From positions 1 to 55,162 of the forward strand of contig NZ_RZMW01000041.1 of the NCBI RefSeq assembly GCF_003992625.1: DNA of 55,162 nt. Reading direction: 5' to 3'. Made by a program: the position numbers and the translations under genes. This DNA is from Pelagibacterium lentulum. Lineage in GTDB: Bacteria > Pseudomonadota > Alphaproteobacteria > Rhizobiales > Devosiaceae. Of the stretch, positions 29,526 to 37,559 are shown in pieces. How positions within the stretch are numbered: the first letter of the stretch is position 1; the number at the start of each line of letters is the position of its first letter. The notes beneath the pieces are model-generated. The model saw only the letters and a program-made list of their open reading frames with translations. It had not been told where the DNA came from and did no database searches.

Positions 29526-30566
29526 ATGGCGACGATCAAGGATGTTGCACGCGTTTCTGGAGTTTCGATCGCGACGGTATCGCGCGTGCTCAATGAGTAT
29601 CCGCATGTAAAGCCGGACATGCGGGCGAAAGTCAAAAGGGCTATCACCGAACTCAACTATGCGCCCAATCGGCTGGCGTCGAGTTTTCGAACGCAACAAT
29701 CACGGGTTGTCGGGGTTTTTCTCCGTCAGCAGCGGACTCCGTTTTCCAGTGCAGTGGCCTATGCAATCGAAGACACTCTGTTTCGGGCCGGGTACCGGGT
29801 CTTGATCTGTTCGACCAATGGCGATGCGGATCGGGAGGAAACCTATGTGCGCTCAATGCTGGAGTTGCGGACCGAAGGGGTGATCATTCGACCGTCCGGA
29901 TCGCGCGCCAGCACGTTGCGCAACGTCTCGATGCTGCGGGACGCCGGTATCGCCGTGGTTTTTACCGATATGTGGCACAAAGTTCCTGGGGTGAGCGGCG
30001 TGGTTTGCGACAATTTTGCGGGCGGCCACGAGGGTATGCGACACCTTATCGAGCAAGGACATCGGCACATAGGAGTGATAGCCGGTCAAGGCGCGCAACT
30101 CCAAAAACGCATCGCCATCGGCAATGTGGGAAGCGAGCGGGTACGCGGTATTCTCAAGGCCAGTCAGGATCTCGCCAGTGATGTGACGCTGAGGTTTTCC
30201 CATCCATTCACTGGTGAATCCAATCTCGACGTGGGGCGTTCGGAGACCCATGCCCTCTTGGACCGGCATGCCGGCATTACGGCAATCTTTGCTACTACCG
30301 ACATGCTCGCCGTAGGAGCGATGCAGGCAGCCCACCAGCGCGGGATCGATGTGCCAGGGTCACTTTCGGTCCTTGGCTATGATGGCATCATGGAATCGGG
30401 CATCACCTACCCGGCTTTGTCGACCGTGCGCCAGCCGATCCATGAAATGGGGCAACGCGCGGCGCAAGCCTTGCTTGCCCATATGAAATACCCCGAGACT
30501 GCCGTGCAATACATCGTGCTCGAGAACACCATACTTGCCCGCGGTTCCACGGCACCACTATTTTGA
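29526..30566 (+). CDS. LacI family transcriptional regulator (ABC transporter cluster)
   Basis: A 346-residue regulator. The N-terminal helix-turn-helix and hinge are textbook (MATIKDVARVSGVSIATVSR, then VLNEYP and LNYAPNRLASSF), followed by a periplasmic-binding-protein-like effector domain (residues about 60-340; DNFAGGHEGMRHLIEQGHRH and SVLGYDG). ATG 29526 after AAGGG is chosen; two upstream codons are open. Matching palindromes flank the gene, one in the divergent promoter and one overlapping its own stop codon before the HAD-like gene, so it probably controls both sides. The effector is likely a sugar or sugar derivative, as usual in the family. Confidence 0.94.
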   Translation: MATIKDVARVSGVSIATVSRVLNEYPHVKPDMRAKVKRAITELNYAPNRLASSFRTQQSRVVGVFLRQQRTPFSSAVAYAIEDTLFRAGYRVLICSTNGDADREETYVRSMLELRTEGVIIRPSGSRASTLRNVSMLRDAGIAVVFTDMWHKVPGVSGVVCDNFAGGHEGMRHLIEQGHRHIGVIAGQGAQLQKRIAIGNVGSERVRGILKASQDLASDVTLRFSHPFTGESNLDVGRSETHALLDRHAGITAIFATTDMLAVGAMQAAHQRGIDVPGSLSVLGYDGIMESGITYPALSTVRQPIHEMGQRAAQALLAHMKYPETAVQYIVLENTILARGSTAPLF

Positions 30567-30578
30567 AAACGTTTTCAA
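30563..30578. promoter_or_regulatory. Perfect LacI-type operator before the HAD-like gene
   Basis: TTGAAAACGTTTTCAA is a perfect 16-bp palindrome and overlaps the stop codon of the lacI-type gene. It shares GAAAAC and the central CG with the operator at 29417. Confidence 0.78.
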
Positions 30579-30653
30579 TTTTTTGTCGTTTGGATGCCAT
30601 GCGAACCGCTTAAACACCGCGTCCACCGCAAATTTTCCAACGAGTTCGCCTTG

Positions 30654-31916
30654 ATGCTATACGATCCCTATGCCGCTGTCGTTGCCTTGCCCACCCCCTC
30701 CGATCTGGCGCTGGCAGTGCGCCTCGCGCCCGTCATCCGGTTTGCGGCGAACGAGCCGTTTCTGCCAAGCAAAGTCGGTATCACTGTTCTTGACGCGCCA
30801 GGCCGATCACCGTCGGCACCGCTGGACGTTACGTTCGAGCATGGCGTGGTTCGCGCATTGGAATACGCCATATGGTGGGATTGGGACATTCAGCATCTCT
30901 ACGAGCTCGAACATATCTGGCTCAAGCTAGACGCCGAGGGCGCTGTGGTCGACGTGTGTGCAAGCGCGCACGGCAAGTTGGTCCCCATGCGTCGAAGCGA
31001 TGGATCACTGCCGGTCGAAGACGGGCGGATCACGCTCTATTCCGAGCCGGGAAAACATGCCTTCCATGCCGAGTCACAATCGATCATCGACCGTAGGGAG
31101 CAGCTGACGGCGTGTTGCACCGCCATGACCAGCGCTGGACACGTGCTTGTCAATCAAATGTTTAAGGAGCGATTGGCCGCCGTCACGGCCGAAGACCATC
31201 GCGCCGTCCGTCGTCATCTGCAAAACCGGGCCTTCTTGCCGGTATTTGACTTTTCCAAAGCCTTCGATCTCGCGCAGGTCGAGTGCATGTCCTGGCCCGA
31301 TCTTTACACCTATATTGGCCCGCGCGTATTGCAGGTGCTTGAGCAGGTCCGTGCCAATCAACCATTGATTAGGGCAGTGTTTCTGGACAGTGGCGACACT
31401 CTGGTGGACGAGGCAACTGAAGTCCGGGATGTCGATGACCATGTGGTTGAAGCCCAGTTGATCCCGGGCGCCAAGCAAATGGTCGAGAATCTGGCTCTCG
31501 ACGGCTATCGCATTGTGCTCGTGGCTGATGGGAGCCTCAAGAGTTTCGCCAATATTCTTGGTGGACATGGGGTATCCGAATACTTTGTAGCCGAGATAAT
31601 CTCAGAAGCCGAAGGGTGCGAGAAGCCGGCCGCCAAAATGTTCTACGCAGCGCTTACTGCACTAGGATTGACGGGGGACGATGCGGGCTCGGTTGTGATG
31701 GTTGGCAACCACCTTGGTCGTGATATCAAGGGAGCAAACGAGCTCGGCATCATCTCCATTTGGCAGAACTGGTCTCCGCGGCGCAGCAAGACCCCCTCGG
31801 ATATCTCAGAGGTTCCTACCTATACCATCGCCAATCCTTCTCAGCTTCCATTGCTTCTTGCAGAAATCGAATGCGCTTGGGGGCGGACAGCGCTAAATCC
31901 GGTTTGGGATAGCTAG
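30654..31916 (+). CDS. HAD-like hydrolase with an uncharacterised N-terminal domain
   Basis: About 420 residues. The C-terminal third is a haloacid-dehalogenase-type fold: motif I VFLDSGDTLVDE (Asp245), motif II VLVADGS, Lys in EKPAAKMFYAAL, and motif IV GNHLGRDIKGANELG. The second Asp of the usual DxDxT is Gly here (DSGDT), which may change or abolish phosphatase chemistry. The first 230 residues (EYAIWWDWDIQHLYELEHIW, then SAHGKLVP) do not belong to a family I can name. The start is unsure: ATG 30594 is also open, but it would leave only 15 bp after the operator at 30563, so 30654 (MLYDPYAAV) is preferred. It is likely controlled by the LacI protein upstream and perhaps acts on the imported compound. 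Confidence 0.78.
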   Translation: MLYDPYAAVVALPTPSDLALAVRLAPVIRFAANEPFLPSKVGITVLDAPGRSPSAPLDVTFEHGVVRALEYAIWWDWDIQHLYELEHIWLKLDAEGAVVDVCASAHGKLVPMRRSDGSLPVEDGRITLYSEPGKHAFHAESQSIIDRREQLTACCTAMTSAGHVLVNQMFKERLAAVTAEDHRAVRRHLQNRAFLPVFDFSKAFDLAQVECMSWPDLYTYIGPRVLQVLEQVRANQPLIRAVFLDSGDTLVDEATEVRDVDDHVVEAQLIPGAKQMVENLALDGYRIVLVADGSLKSFANILGGHGVSEYFVAEIISEAEGCEKPAAKMFYAALTALGLTGDDAGSVVMVGNHLGRDIKGANELGIISIWQNWSPRRSKTPSDISEVPTYTIANPSQLPLLLAEIECAWGRTALNPVWDS

Positions 31917-31939
31917 ATGTGAATTTTTGGCATTGCGTC

Positions 31940-32085
31940 CTACAGTCCGCCCGCGCTCGCTTCGACAATCTCGGCGATTTCCTGCGCGGTGAATTCTGTA
32001 TTGTTCAATGCACCGAGATTTTCGTGTAGCTGTGGCAAGGCTCTCACCTCGATCAATACCAAAGCCAATGAGCTGTTTCCCGATA
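31940..32085 (-). pseudogene. Aldo/keto reductase C-terminal remnant
   Basis: Minus-strand frame without a start: LALVLIEVRALPQLHENLGA followed by LNNTEFTAQEIAEI and a stop at 31940-31942. It resembles the end of aldo/keto reductases (QLxENLxALxNLxFTxxELAEI). The catalytic barrel is missing. It lies between the HAD-like gene and the IS3-type stump. Confidence 0.45.
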
Positions 32086-32148
32086 ATTGGACGCTAACGT
32101 AAGCTACGAATTGTTGTCTGCTGGGCTTCGATGAGATGGAAACCAGAG

Positions 32149-32316
32149 ATGTCGAAACGCAAGCAGCATTCGCTCGAGTTCAAGGCGAAGGTCGCCAAGG
32201 AAGCATTGAAGGGCGAAGAACCGATATCGGAATTGGCGAGCCGGTTCGGTCTCCACCCCACGATGATCCATCAATGGAAACGGGCATTGCTTGAAGGAGC
32301 ATCCGGTGTGATCTAG
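32149..32316 (+). pseudogene. IS3-family transposase OrfA fragment
   Basis: The 55-residue MSKRKQHSLEFKAKVAKEAL, then GLHPTMIHQWKRALLEGAS, is the helix-turn-helix head of IS3-type OrfA proteins. A normal OrfA is about 90-100 residues with a leucine-zipper tail; here the frame stops right after EGASG and no OrfB follows. The break coincides with the original end of the adjacent tetR gene. Confidence 0.75.
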
Positions 32317-32897
32317 GCGCTCCGGCGATCAGGAGAAGGCACGAACGCCTCCAGTAGCTCGGCAAGTCCGCTTTCAAAATCGTCGAGCATTGCCCCCCGC
32401 CGTTCGTTTCCTTCCTAGGCAGCCACAGCGAGGGCGGCGCCATGCGTGTAGTCGACAAGGATGTGCGTCCAACGCAAGGAGCGTTGCGACGAGAGACCGA
32501 GTTCGCTCAGGAGGCTGATCAGGTCTTCAGTTATTCTCTTGGCGTGATCGGGGAAAACGGACGGCCGGACAAAAATCGCCAAGGTCAGAGCAGGATGCAG
32601 GACCACCTTGGCGTAGTAGGCCATGAGGAGGCCGCGCAAACGTGCATGCGCATCGCCCTTTTCTGGCGCAGCCACGTCTGCGTACACCCAGTCTGCCAAT
32701 GACCTAATCAGTCCATCGCGATCCTTGAAGTGGTGATAGATCGTCATGGGATTGATACCCACGCGTATCGCCAAAGCGCGCATGGTTAAGCGGTCGAGAC
32801 CGTCAGCATCGAGAATCCTCAACGCCTCGGAAAGAATGCTCTCCGGTGAAACGGTCTTTCCGTCTAATGGCGGCCGACCTCGCCCCCTTGCTGTCAT
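32313..32897 (-). pseudogene. TetR family regulator with in-frame amber codon
   Basis: The frame encodes a typical TetR N-terminus (LTMRALAIRVGINPMTIYHH, then FKDRDGLI) and continues to residue 160, where TAG (32415-32417) interrupts it after ALAVAA. The same frame then continues for 33 more residues (GAMLDDFESGLAELLEAF, then VPSP) to a second stop at 32313, giving the usual TetR length of about 194. So a single nonsense change has probably truncated the protein by its last helix. The start overlaps the stop of the RibD-C/DHFR-like gene (ATGA), so they form an operon. A 160-residue product might still bind DNA. Confidence 0.8.
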
Positions 32898-33430
32898 TTC
32901 ATCACTTCATAATGAGATTGAACCAATCCGGAAGGAAAAGACCTTGTGCTCTTGTGCGAAAGCTCCACATCGCGCTGACCGCCGCCGAAAAGAGGGCGGC
33001 CAGAGCCGAGCAAGATTGGCACCCTCGTGATCACCATGTCGCTAATCAGGTCGAGTGCGAGGAAGGATTGAATAATGCGTCCCCCATCTACATAGGCGCG
33101 TCGTGCGCCCTCGGACTGAAGCATCGCCATCGCACCTTCCGGGGACTTGTCGGAAAAGCGTACCTTTTCGCTCAGCTCCGAAGGAACTGCCTGTTGGGCT
33201 AGTTGTGCCGACAAAACCAGTACCGGCCGGTTATAGAACCACTCTCCCATGCTTCGGACCGACTCGTAACTGCACCGCCCCATCACGATGACGTCGATGT
33301 CTCTTATGAAGTCGTCATAGCCATGATCCTCGCCAGCTTGGTCGTGCTTGAGCAGCCAATCGATATCCCCGCTTTCGCGGGCGATAAAGCCATCAAGGCT
33401 CGTTGCAATGAATACGTGTCCGGTAATCAT
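32894..33430 (-). CDS. Dihydrofolate reductase-like / RibD C-terminal domain protein
   Basis: A 178-residue soluble reductase-fold protein (MITGHVFIATSLDGFIAR, GDIDWLLKH, DVIVMGRCSYESVRSM, RRAYVDGGRIIQSFLA, PILLGSGRPLF). These are the markers of the RibD-C family, which are NADPH-binding but usually not true folate reductases. ATG 33430 has GGGGTTGAAG before it and begins the first strand; the frame is open to 33544. It is translationally coupled to the tetR gene downstream. An AT-rich inverted repeat 15 bp upstream may be the TetR operator. Confidence 0.9.
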   Translation of the reverse strand: MITGHVFIATSLDGFIARESGDIDWLLKHDQAGEDHGYDDFIRDIDVIVMGRCSYESVRSMGEWFYNRPVLVLSAQLAQQAVPSELSEKVRFSDKSPEGAMAMLQSEGARRAYVDGGRIIQSFLALDLISDMVITRVPILLGSGRPLFGGGQRDVELSHKSTRSFPSGLVQSHYEVMK

Positions 33431-33444
33431 CTTCAACCCCATAA

Positions 33445-33459
33445 TTATATGTTGTATAA
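33445..33459. promoter_or_regulatory. Candidate operator of the RibD-C-like/tetR operon
   Basis: TTATA-TGTTG-TATAA is a short inverted repeat in an AT-rich patch just before the first gene of an operon that encodes its own TetR protein. The arms are only 5 bp, so this is weak. Confidence 0.3.
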
Positions 33460-33700
33460 ATAACGGGGGTTTGACCTTTGTCAACGCGCTTGACTGTCCG
33501 CTCCCACCCTTTGCCGCTCCGATAGCCGCCGTTCCGCTCTCCACCCCGAAGGGGCCGTTTATTGTCGCTGTGCTAGGCGCGAATCTGAACGGAAGAACCC
33601 CACCCCTTTCCAGACAATTGGGCTCGAAATTGACAATCGCGAAGGCAGCCGTCGAGCGTGTATCGCCTAGTATGCATCAGGCACTGTGCTATCATAGGGT

Positions 33701-34195
33701 ATGAGCGTTCTAGTTAGGTCTATCATGCCCATCGACGCGAGAAACGCGTTAGAAGTCCACCATGCCGCTGTGCATGTTACCGCCGCTCGGGATTATACAT
33801 CGTCTATTTTGGAAGAGTGGGCGCGACTGCCGATTACTGAGGAAGCCGTCGAGCAGTTTAATGCTAATCCTGAGCAGGAAATCAGGCTCGTCGCAGAATG
33901 GGAAGGCAAGGTGGCGGGCTTTGCAGCGATTATTCCGTCTAATTCCGAATTACGCGCCTGTTACGTTTCACCGAAAGCCGGCGGTAGAGGAATAGGCCGC
34001 GCTTTGGTGCTACAGCTCGAGCATATTGCCGTGAGCGAGGGAGTGACCTCGCTTTGGCTCCGATCATCCTTAACCGCACACCCACTTTATGAAGCTTTGG
34101 GGTACGAGACCGAAAAATTTGGAGAGCATACTCTGAGTTCGGGGCTGCGGATGGCCTGCGTTTACATGCGGAAAACGCTCACCCCCTCAATCTGA
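33701..34195 (+). CDS. GNAT family N-acetyltransferase
   Basis: A 164-residue acetyl-CoA-dependent acyltransferase. The central strand and pyrophosphate loop are clear: RACYVSPKAGGRGIGRALVL (about residues 88-107, with GGRGIGRA as the acetyl-CoA-binding loop), followed by LRSSLTAHPLYEALGYE, the usual C-terminal motif. ATG 33701 is used; ATG 33725 is an alternative. It is a stand-alone gene between decayed segments. The substrate is unknown. Confidence 0.88.
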   Translation: MSVLVRSIMPIDARNALEVHHAAVHVTAARDYTSSILEEWARLPITEEAVEQFNANPEQEIRLVAEWEGKVAGFAAIIPSNSELRACYVSPKAGGRGIGRALVLQLEHIAVSEGVTSLWLRSSLTAHPLYEALGYETEKFGEHTLSSGLRMACVYMRKTLTPSI

Positions 34196-34438
34196 TAAGA
34201 TACGCTTGTTCTCCCGACAGGAGCCGTCGCAACACCGGGGATTGACAACATTCGAACTTTGGCCCGAAAGCAGGCGCGAAGGCCGCAACTATGATGCCCT
34301 ACTCTTGATGCCATCCTACCTGCTGATCATACTCGGCCTGACGGACGTCACCGGCCAGCCGGGCTGCGCCCACTTGCCTTTCTGCTTCCCAATCTGCATG
34401 TATATCCCAATTGAATATCCCACATGCAGGAGGTGGAC

Positions 34439-34618
34439 ATGACCAGCTCAACCGTTTTCACCAGCAACCGCAGCCAAGCGGTGCGCTTGCCTAAGGCCGT
34501 TGCCTTTCCCGAAAACGTGCATCAGGTCGATATTCTCAAGATCGGCCGCAGCCGCGTGATCGTGCCCAAGGGCAAGAGGTGGGACGACCTGTTCCTGCAC
34601 GGGCCGCGAAAAGTTTAA
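34439..34618 (+). pseudogene. vapB: VapB-type antitoxin, C-terminally truncated
   Basis: AGGAGG before ATG 34439. The 59-residue product has the swapped-hairpin AbrB-like DNA-binding domain of VapB (TSNRSQAVRLPKAVAFPENV, then VDILKIGRSRVIVPKG). VapB proteins normally continue after WDDLF by about 15-20 residues that wrap the toxin; here the frame ends at HGPRKV because the DNA jumps straight into vapC coding sequence. It may still bind DNA but should not neutralise a toxin. Confidence 0.75.
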
Positions 34619-34937
34619 CAAACTGGCGGAACAACTTTGCATATCGAGCATAACTCTTGGGCAGTTGCATTATGGCGCGGAGAAATCCGCCCGGCGCACC
34701 GAAAACCTTTCCGCAATCGAGCATTTCGTGGCGCGGCTCGACGTTCTGCCGTTCGGAGACAAGGCCGCTGCCCATTACGGGCAGGTCCGGGCCGAGCTCG
34801 AGCGTGCGGGAACGCCCTGCGGACCGCATGATATGCAAATCGGCGCCCATGCCCGCAGCGAAGGGTTGATCGTGGTAACGAACAACATGAAGGAGTTCGT
34901 TCGGATGCCCGGCGTCCGGGTGGAGAATTGGGTATAG
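34611..34937 (+). pseudogene. vapC: VapC-type PIN-domain toxin lacking its N-terminus
   Basis: In frame from 34611: KFNKLAEQLCISSITLGQLH, YGAEKSARRTENL, then GPHDMQIGAHARSEGL and VVTNNMKEFVRMPG, the middle and end of a VapC ribonuclease. The first 30 or so residues, with the catalytic Asp of LDTN, are missing. The break lies in the shared tail of vapB (34605-34615), so one deletion of roughly 100 bp removed the end of vapB and the start of vapC. The remaining acidic residues are present, but the active site is incomplete. Confidence 0.8.
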
Positions 34938-35107
34938 GTACTTCTGGCTGGAAAGCTACCAACGGACGTTGGAATGCTGTTTCTCGTCAATATGACAAGG
35001 CGTACCGCTTAAGCCCTGGCTAGACGCCAAGGGACGGCCGGCTCCGCAACGAATTGCCCAATCTTTCCTATCTTCAGGGCTTTCAGACTGTAGGAGGCGC
35101 GCACCGG

Positions 35108-35539
35108 CTATGTGCGGATAACCCAGTGGTCTTCGCGCCGCCTGAATTCTCGGCTCGGGTCATGCGGAAGGGCAAACACACTGAGTCTGGCGTCAAATTT
35201 CCGACCTAGGTCCGAAACTAAACTGATTGAGCATTGCTGTGTGTCGGAATTCGCCTTCTGGATGACAATACGACCGGCGGCGACCCATGTTTGCTGCAAG
35301 CCGTGGCGTATCACCAGCGCCGACAGCATAGCGCTGAAGTACCGGGAAAGCTCATTAATTACATGCCCATCAGAAGATCTCTCGGAGATTAGCAGGATGA
35401 CCATTTTTTCTTCGCTAGCCTGATCCATCCAGTTTCTGCATTGGCCCATGGCCCAATAGCCATCGAGATCGTTATTTCTGCTGAAGAATACCGCAAGTAG
35501 GTCGTTGCAGATGCCTTGAAGTGCAGTACGTCTTGCCAT
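35108..35539 (-). CDS. Conserved hypothetical protein (143 aa)
   Basis: A 143-residue soluble protein (MARRTALQGICNDLLAVFFS, then NNDLDGYWAMGQ and DHWVIRT at the end). Codon use and composition are protein-like, and the start ATG at 35539 is the only reasonable one. No domain is recognised. It stands alone between the vapBC remnant and the NmrA-like gene. Confidence 0.65.
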   Translation of the reverse strand: MARRTALQGICNDLLAVFFSRNNDLDGYWAMGQCRNWMDQASEEKMVILLISERSSDGHVINELSRYFSAMLSALVIRHGLQQTWVAAGRIVIQKANSDTQQCSISLVSDLGRKFDARLSVFALPHDPSREFRRREDHWVIRT

Positions 35540-35744
35540 GCGATTGTCTCAAATATCCAGACCAAGCCAAACGGTTAACTCAATCGATAAGCGACTGCAA
35601 ACGACCCCATTGTGGTCGGTTTCACACTTATGCCGGTCTCCCGAAAGCTGCCTCTCCGCCAACAGGTCTTCTGGTGGCGTGGCCGGAGCACACAGCATCC
35701 ACATAAGGATTGAGCGTGCCCCTTGGCAAGGGCATGGGCGTCAC

Positions 35745-35768
35745 GAGGAGCCGAAGCATCGGCTCCTC
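35745..35768 (-). terminator. Hairpin downstream of the NmrA-like gene
   Basis: GAGGAGCCG pairs perfectly (9 bp) with CGGCTCCTC around a 6-nt loop, 28 bp after the stop of the NmrA-like gene. No T run follows on the minus strand, so termination efficiency is doubtful. Confidence 0.4.
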
Positions 35769-35795
35769 ACCGGCCCCAATGCCAGGAAGTCCCGC

Positions 35796-36635
35796 TCAAA
35801 GTGAGACGTTTACGACGCTGTCGACGAATTGAGCGAAAGAAATTGGCGGACGACCGATCACCTGTTCGACGACCTCTGAGACCTCCGTTGCGAAGCCGTT
35901 ACGGATCGCTAATTGATCGCGCACCACCACTTCGGCGAAAGCCGCGGGGAGTCCAAAGCCAAGCATCATTGAGCGAAACTCATCCTCGGTTAGCGCACCA
36001 TAGGAGATGGTGCGCCCCGTCGACCGCGCAAAGACTTCAACGCCCTCGGATATTGAAAACGCTTGAGGCCCGGTAAGGGCGTAGATTTGGCCGGTATGCC
36101 CCGGCTGTGTCAGTGCAACAGCCGCGACAGCCGCAATGTCGGTTGCGTCGATAAAGGCAGCTTTTCCCGAACCGGTTGCGGTCTGAACACGTCCGGCAGC
36201 AAGGCCGGGCGCGAAAAAGCCTTCGCTGAAGTTCTGGTAGAAGCCGCTGGGACGCAGGATCGTCCACTCAAGGCCCGAACCCATGATGGCGGACTCCACC
36301 TTGCTTCGCCCAGACATTGGCGGTTCATGCGGGAAGCTCACACCCAGCGAGCTAAGCCCTACCACCCGCGCAACACCGGCTTGCCGGGCAGAATCGAGAA
36401 ATGCTGTGACTTGCCCTGAAGGGTCCTCCACGAGATCGGGGCCGACAAGGTACACGGCGTTTATGCCTTCGACAGCCGGTTGCCAGGTTTCGGGGCTTGC
36501 CCAGTCGAACAGTACATGGCCAGTCAGTTTCTTACGACTTGCGGGCCTTGCGGTAACCGTATTGCCGGCCAGCATTGGCACGAGGCAGCGGCCAGTTTTG
36601 CCGGTGGCGCCGATGACGAGTATCTTCTTATGCAA
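35796..36635 (-). CDS. NAD(P)-binding NmrA-like / atypical SDR protein
   Basis: About 279 residues. The N-terminal dinucleotide loop KILVIGATGKTGR places it in the NmrA/QOR2-like atypical SDRs, which are redox sensors or quinone reductases. VVGLSSLGVS, LEWTILRPSGFYQNF and a C-terminal AFAEVVVRDQ region fit this family; the classical YxxxK pair is absent. I favour a TTG start at 36635 because GGAG lies 8 nt before it and the protein then begins MHKKILVIG; an ATG at 36692 is in frame but adds 19 unconserved residues. It is divergent from an HxlR regulator, a common pairing. Confidence 0.88.
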   Translation of the reverse strand: MHKKILVIGATGKTGRCLVPMLAGNTVTARPASRKKLTGHVLFDWASPETWQPAVEGINAVYLVGPDLVEDPSGQVTAFLDSARQAGVARVVGLSSLGVSFPHEPPMSGRSKVESAIMGSGLEWTILRPSGFYQNFSEGFFAPGLAAGRVQTATGSGKAAFIDATDIAAVAAVALTQPGHTGQIYALTGPQAFSISEGVEVFARSTGRTISYGALTEDEFRSMMLGFGLPAAFAEVVVRDQLAIRNGFATEVSEVVEQVIGRPPISFAQFVDSVVNVSL

Positions 36636-36718
36636 AGCGAGCGCTCCATTGGTATTTGGGAAGCCCAGACCTATGTTGGTGCCGGACAACACTCAACGAA
36701 CCACGAGGTATGTAGACA

Positions 36719-37087
36719 ATGAATACCGATGCCTTGCGGCACAGCAACGTATTACCAGGTGCGGTACATGATCGGGCGAACTGCCCTGTTGATACGGCGA
36801 TTTCCGTTATCGCTGGAAAGTGGAAATTGCTCCTGCTTCGTCCGCTCTATCTGCATGGTCCTCTGCGCTACAATGCACTGCTACGTTTGGCATCGCCTAT
36901 TGCTGCGAAAGAGCTCACCCGAAATCTTCATGAGCTGGAGTATGCGGGTCTGGTCAAACGTCGCCCCCAGGACGACACGAACAGCGATGCATACGAGCTT
37001 ACGGAACTGGGCAAAACCCTGGAGCAGACGTTCCGGGCGCTCGGCGAATTTGGGACGACCTATCTACGATCGCGCAGAGCTACGTGA
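36719..37087 (+). CDS. HxlR family transcriptional regulator
   Basis: A 122-residue winged-helix regulator. CPVDTAISVIAGKWKLLLLR, then GPLRYNALLRL, KELTRNLHELEYAGLVKRR and YELTELGKTLE cover the whole HxlR domain, including the conserved N-terminal Cys that senses electrophiles or oxidants in several family members. AGGT precedes ATG 36719. It is divergent from the NmrA-like gene and probably represses it. Confidence 0.92.
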   Translation: MNTDALRHSNVLPGAVHDRANCPVDTAISVIAGKWKLLLLRPLYLHGPLRYNALLRLASPIAAKELTRNLHELEYAGLVKRRPQDDTNSDAYELTELGKTLEQTFRALGEFGTTYLRSRRAT

Positions 37088-37339
37088 ACAATCAACTTGG
37101 GGTAGGATGCCCGGGATGATAGCCGCTTTCCTAGATACGCTGCCCAGAAGCCGTCAGGCAGGAAGCCACCCGTCGGAGCGATTCAGTGTTGCTGTACAAA
37201 CCGCGAAGCTGAATCGGCAAGGGCCGCAGCCATTTCATACGCCTGCCCTAGAAACGTCAAGCATCGGAAGCAGCCGTCAACGCGGCGTGTTGGCGATAAG
37301 ATGCGTTGCCCCGCTCCTAGCGAAGCAGGGCGTTGTTCA

Positions 37340-37559
37340 TTACCCGGCTCGGGCAAATACCGTTGCTGCCGTGAAGATGTAATAGCTCAACCCGGTTTGT
37401 ATTCCTTCATATACTGCCCGATGAAAATCGTCTTCGAGGAAAAACTCTGCCTCTTCCAGGAAAGAATGGGCGGTTGTCGGGTAAATATTATCATTCACGT
37501 AGGCGATATGCTGGCCTACCGCCGATTTCACCTCATCATCATGCGCTGGTTTTCCCTCA
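37340..37559 (-). pseudogene. Unidentified coding remnant cut by the transposon relic
   Basis: The minus-strand frame is open from the transposon edge (37559) to a stop at 37340 and reads EGKPAHDDEVKSAVGQHIAY, VNDNIYPTTAHSFLEEAEFF, then LEDDFHRAVYEGIQTG. It has a strong protein-like composition but no natural start, so it is probably the 3' end of a gene whose front was removed. No family recognised. The rest of 37088-37339 shows nothing. Confidence 0.4.
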
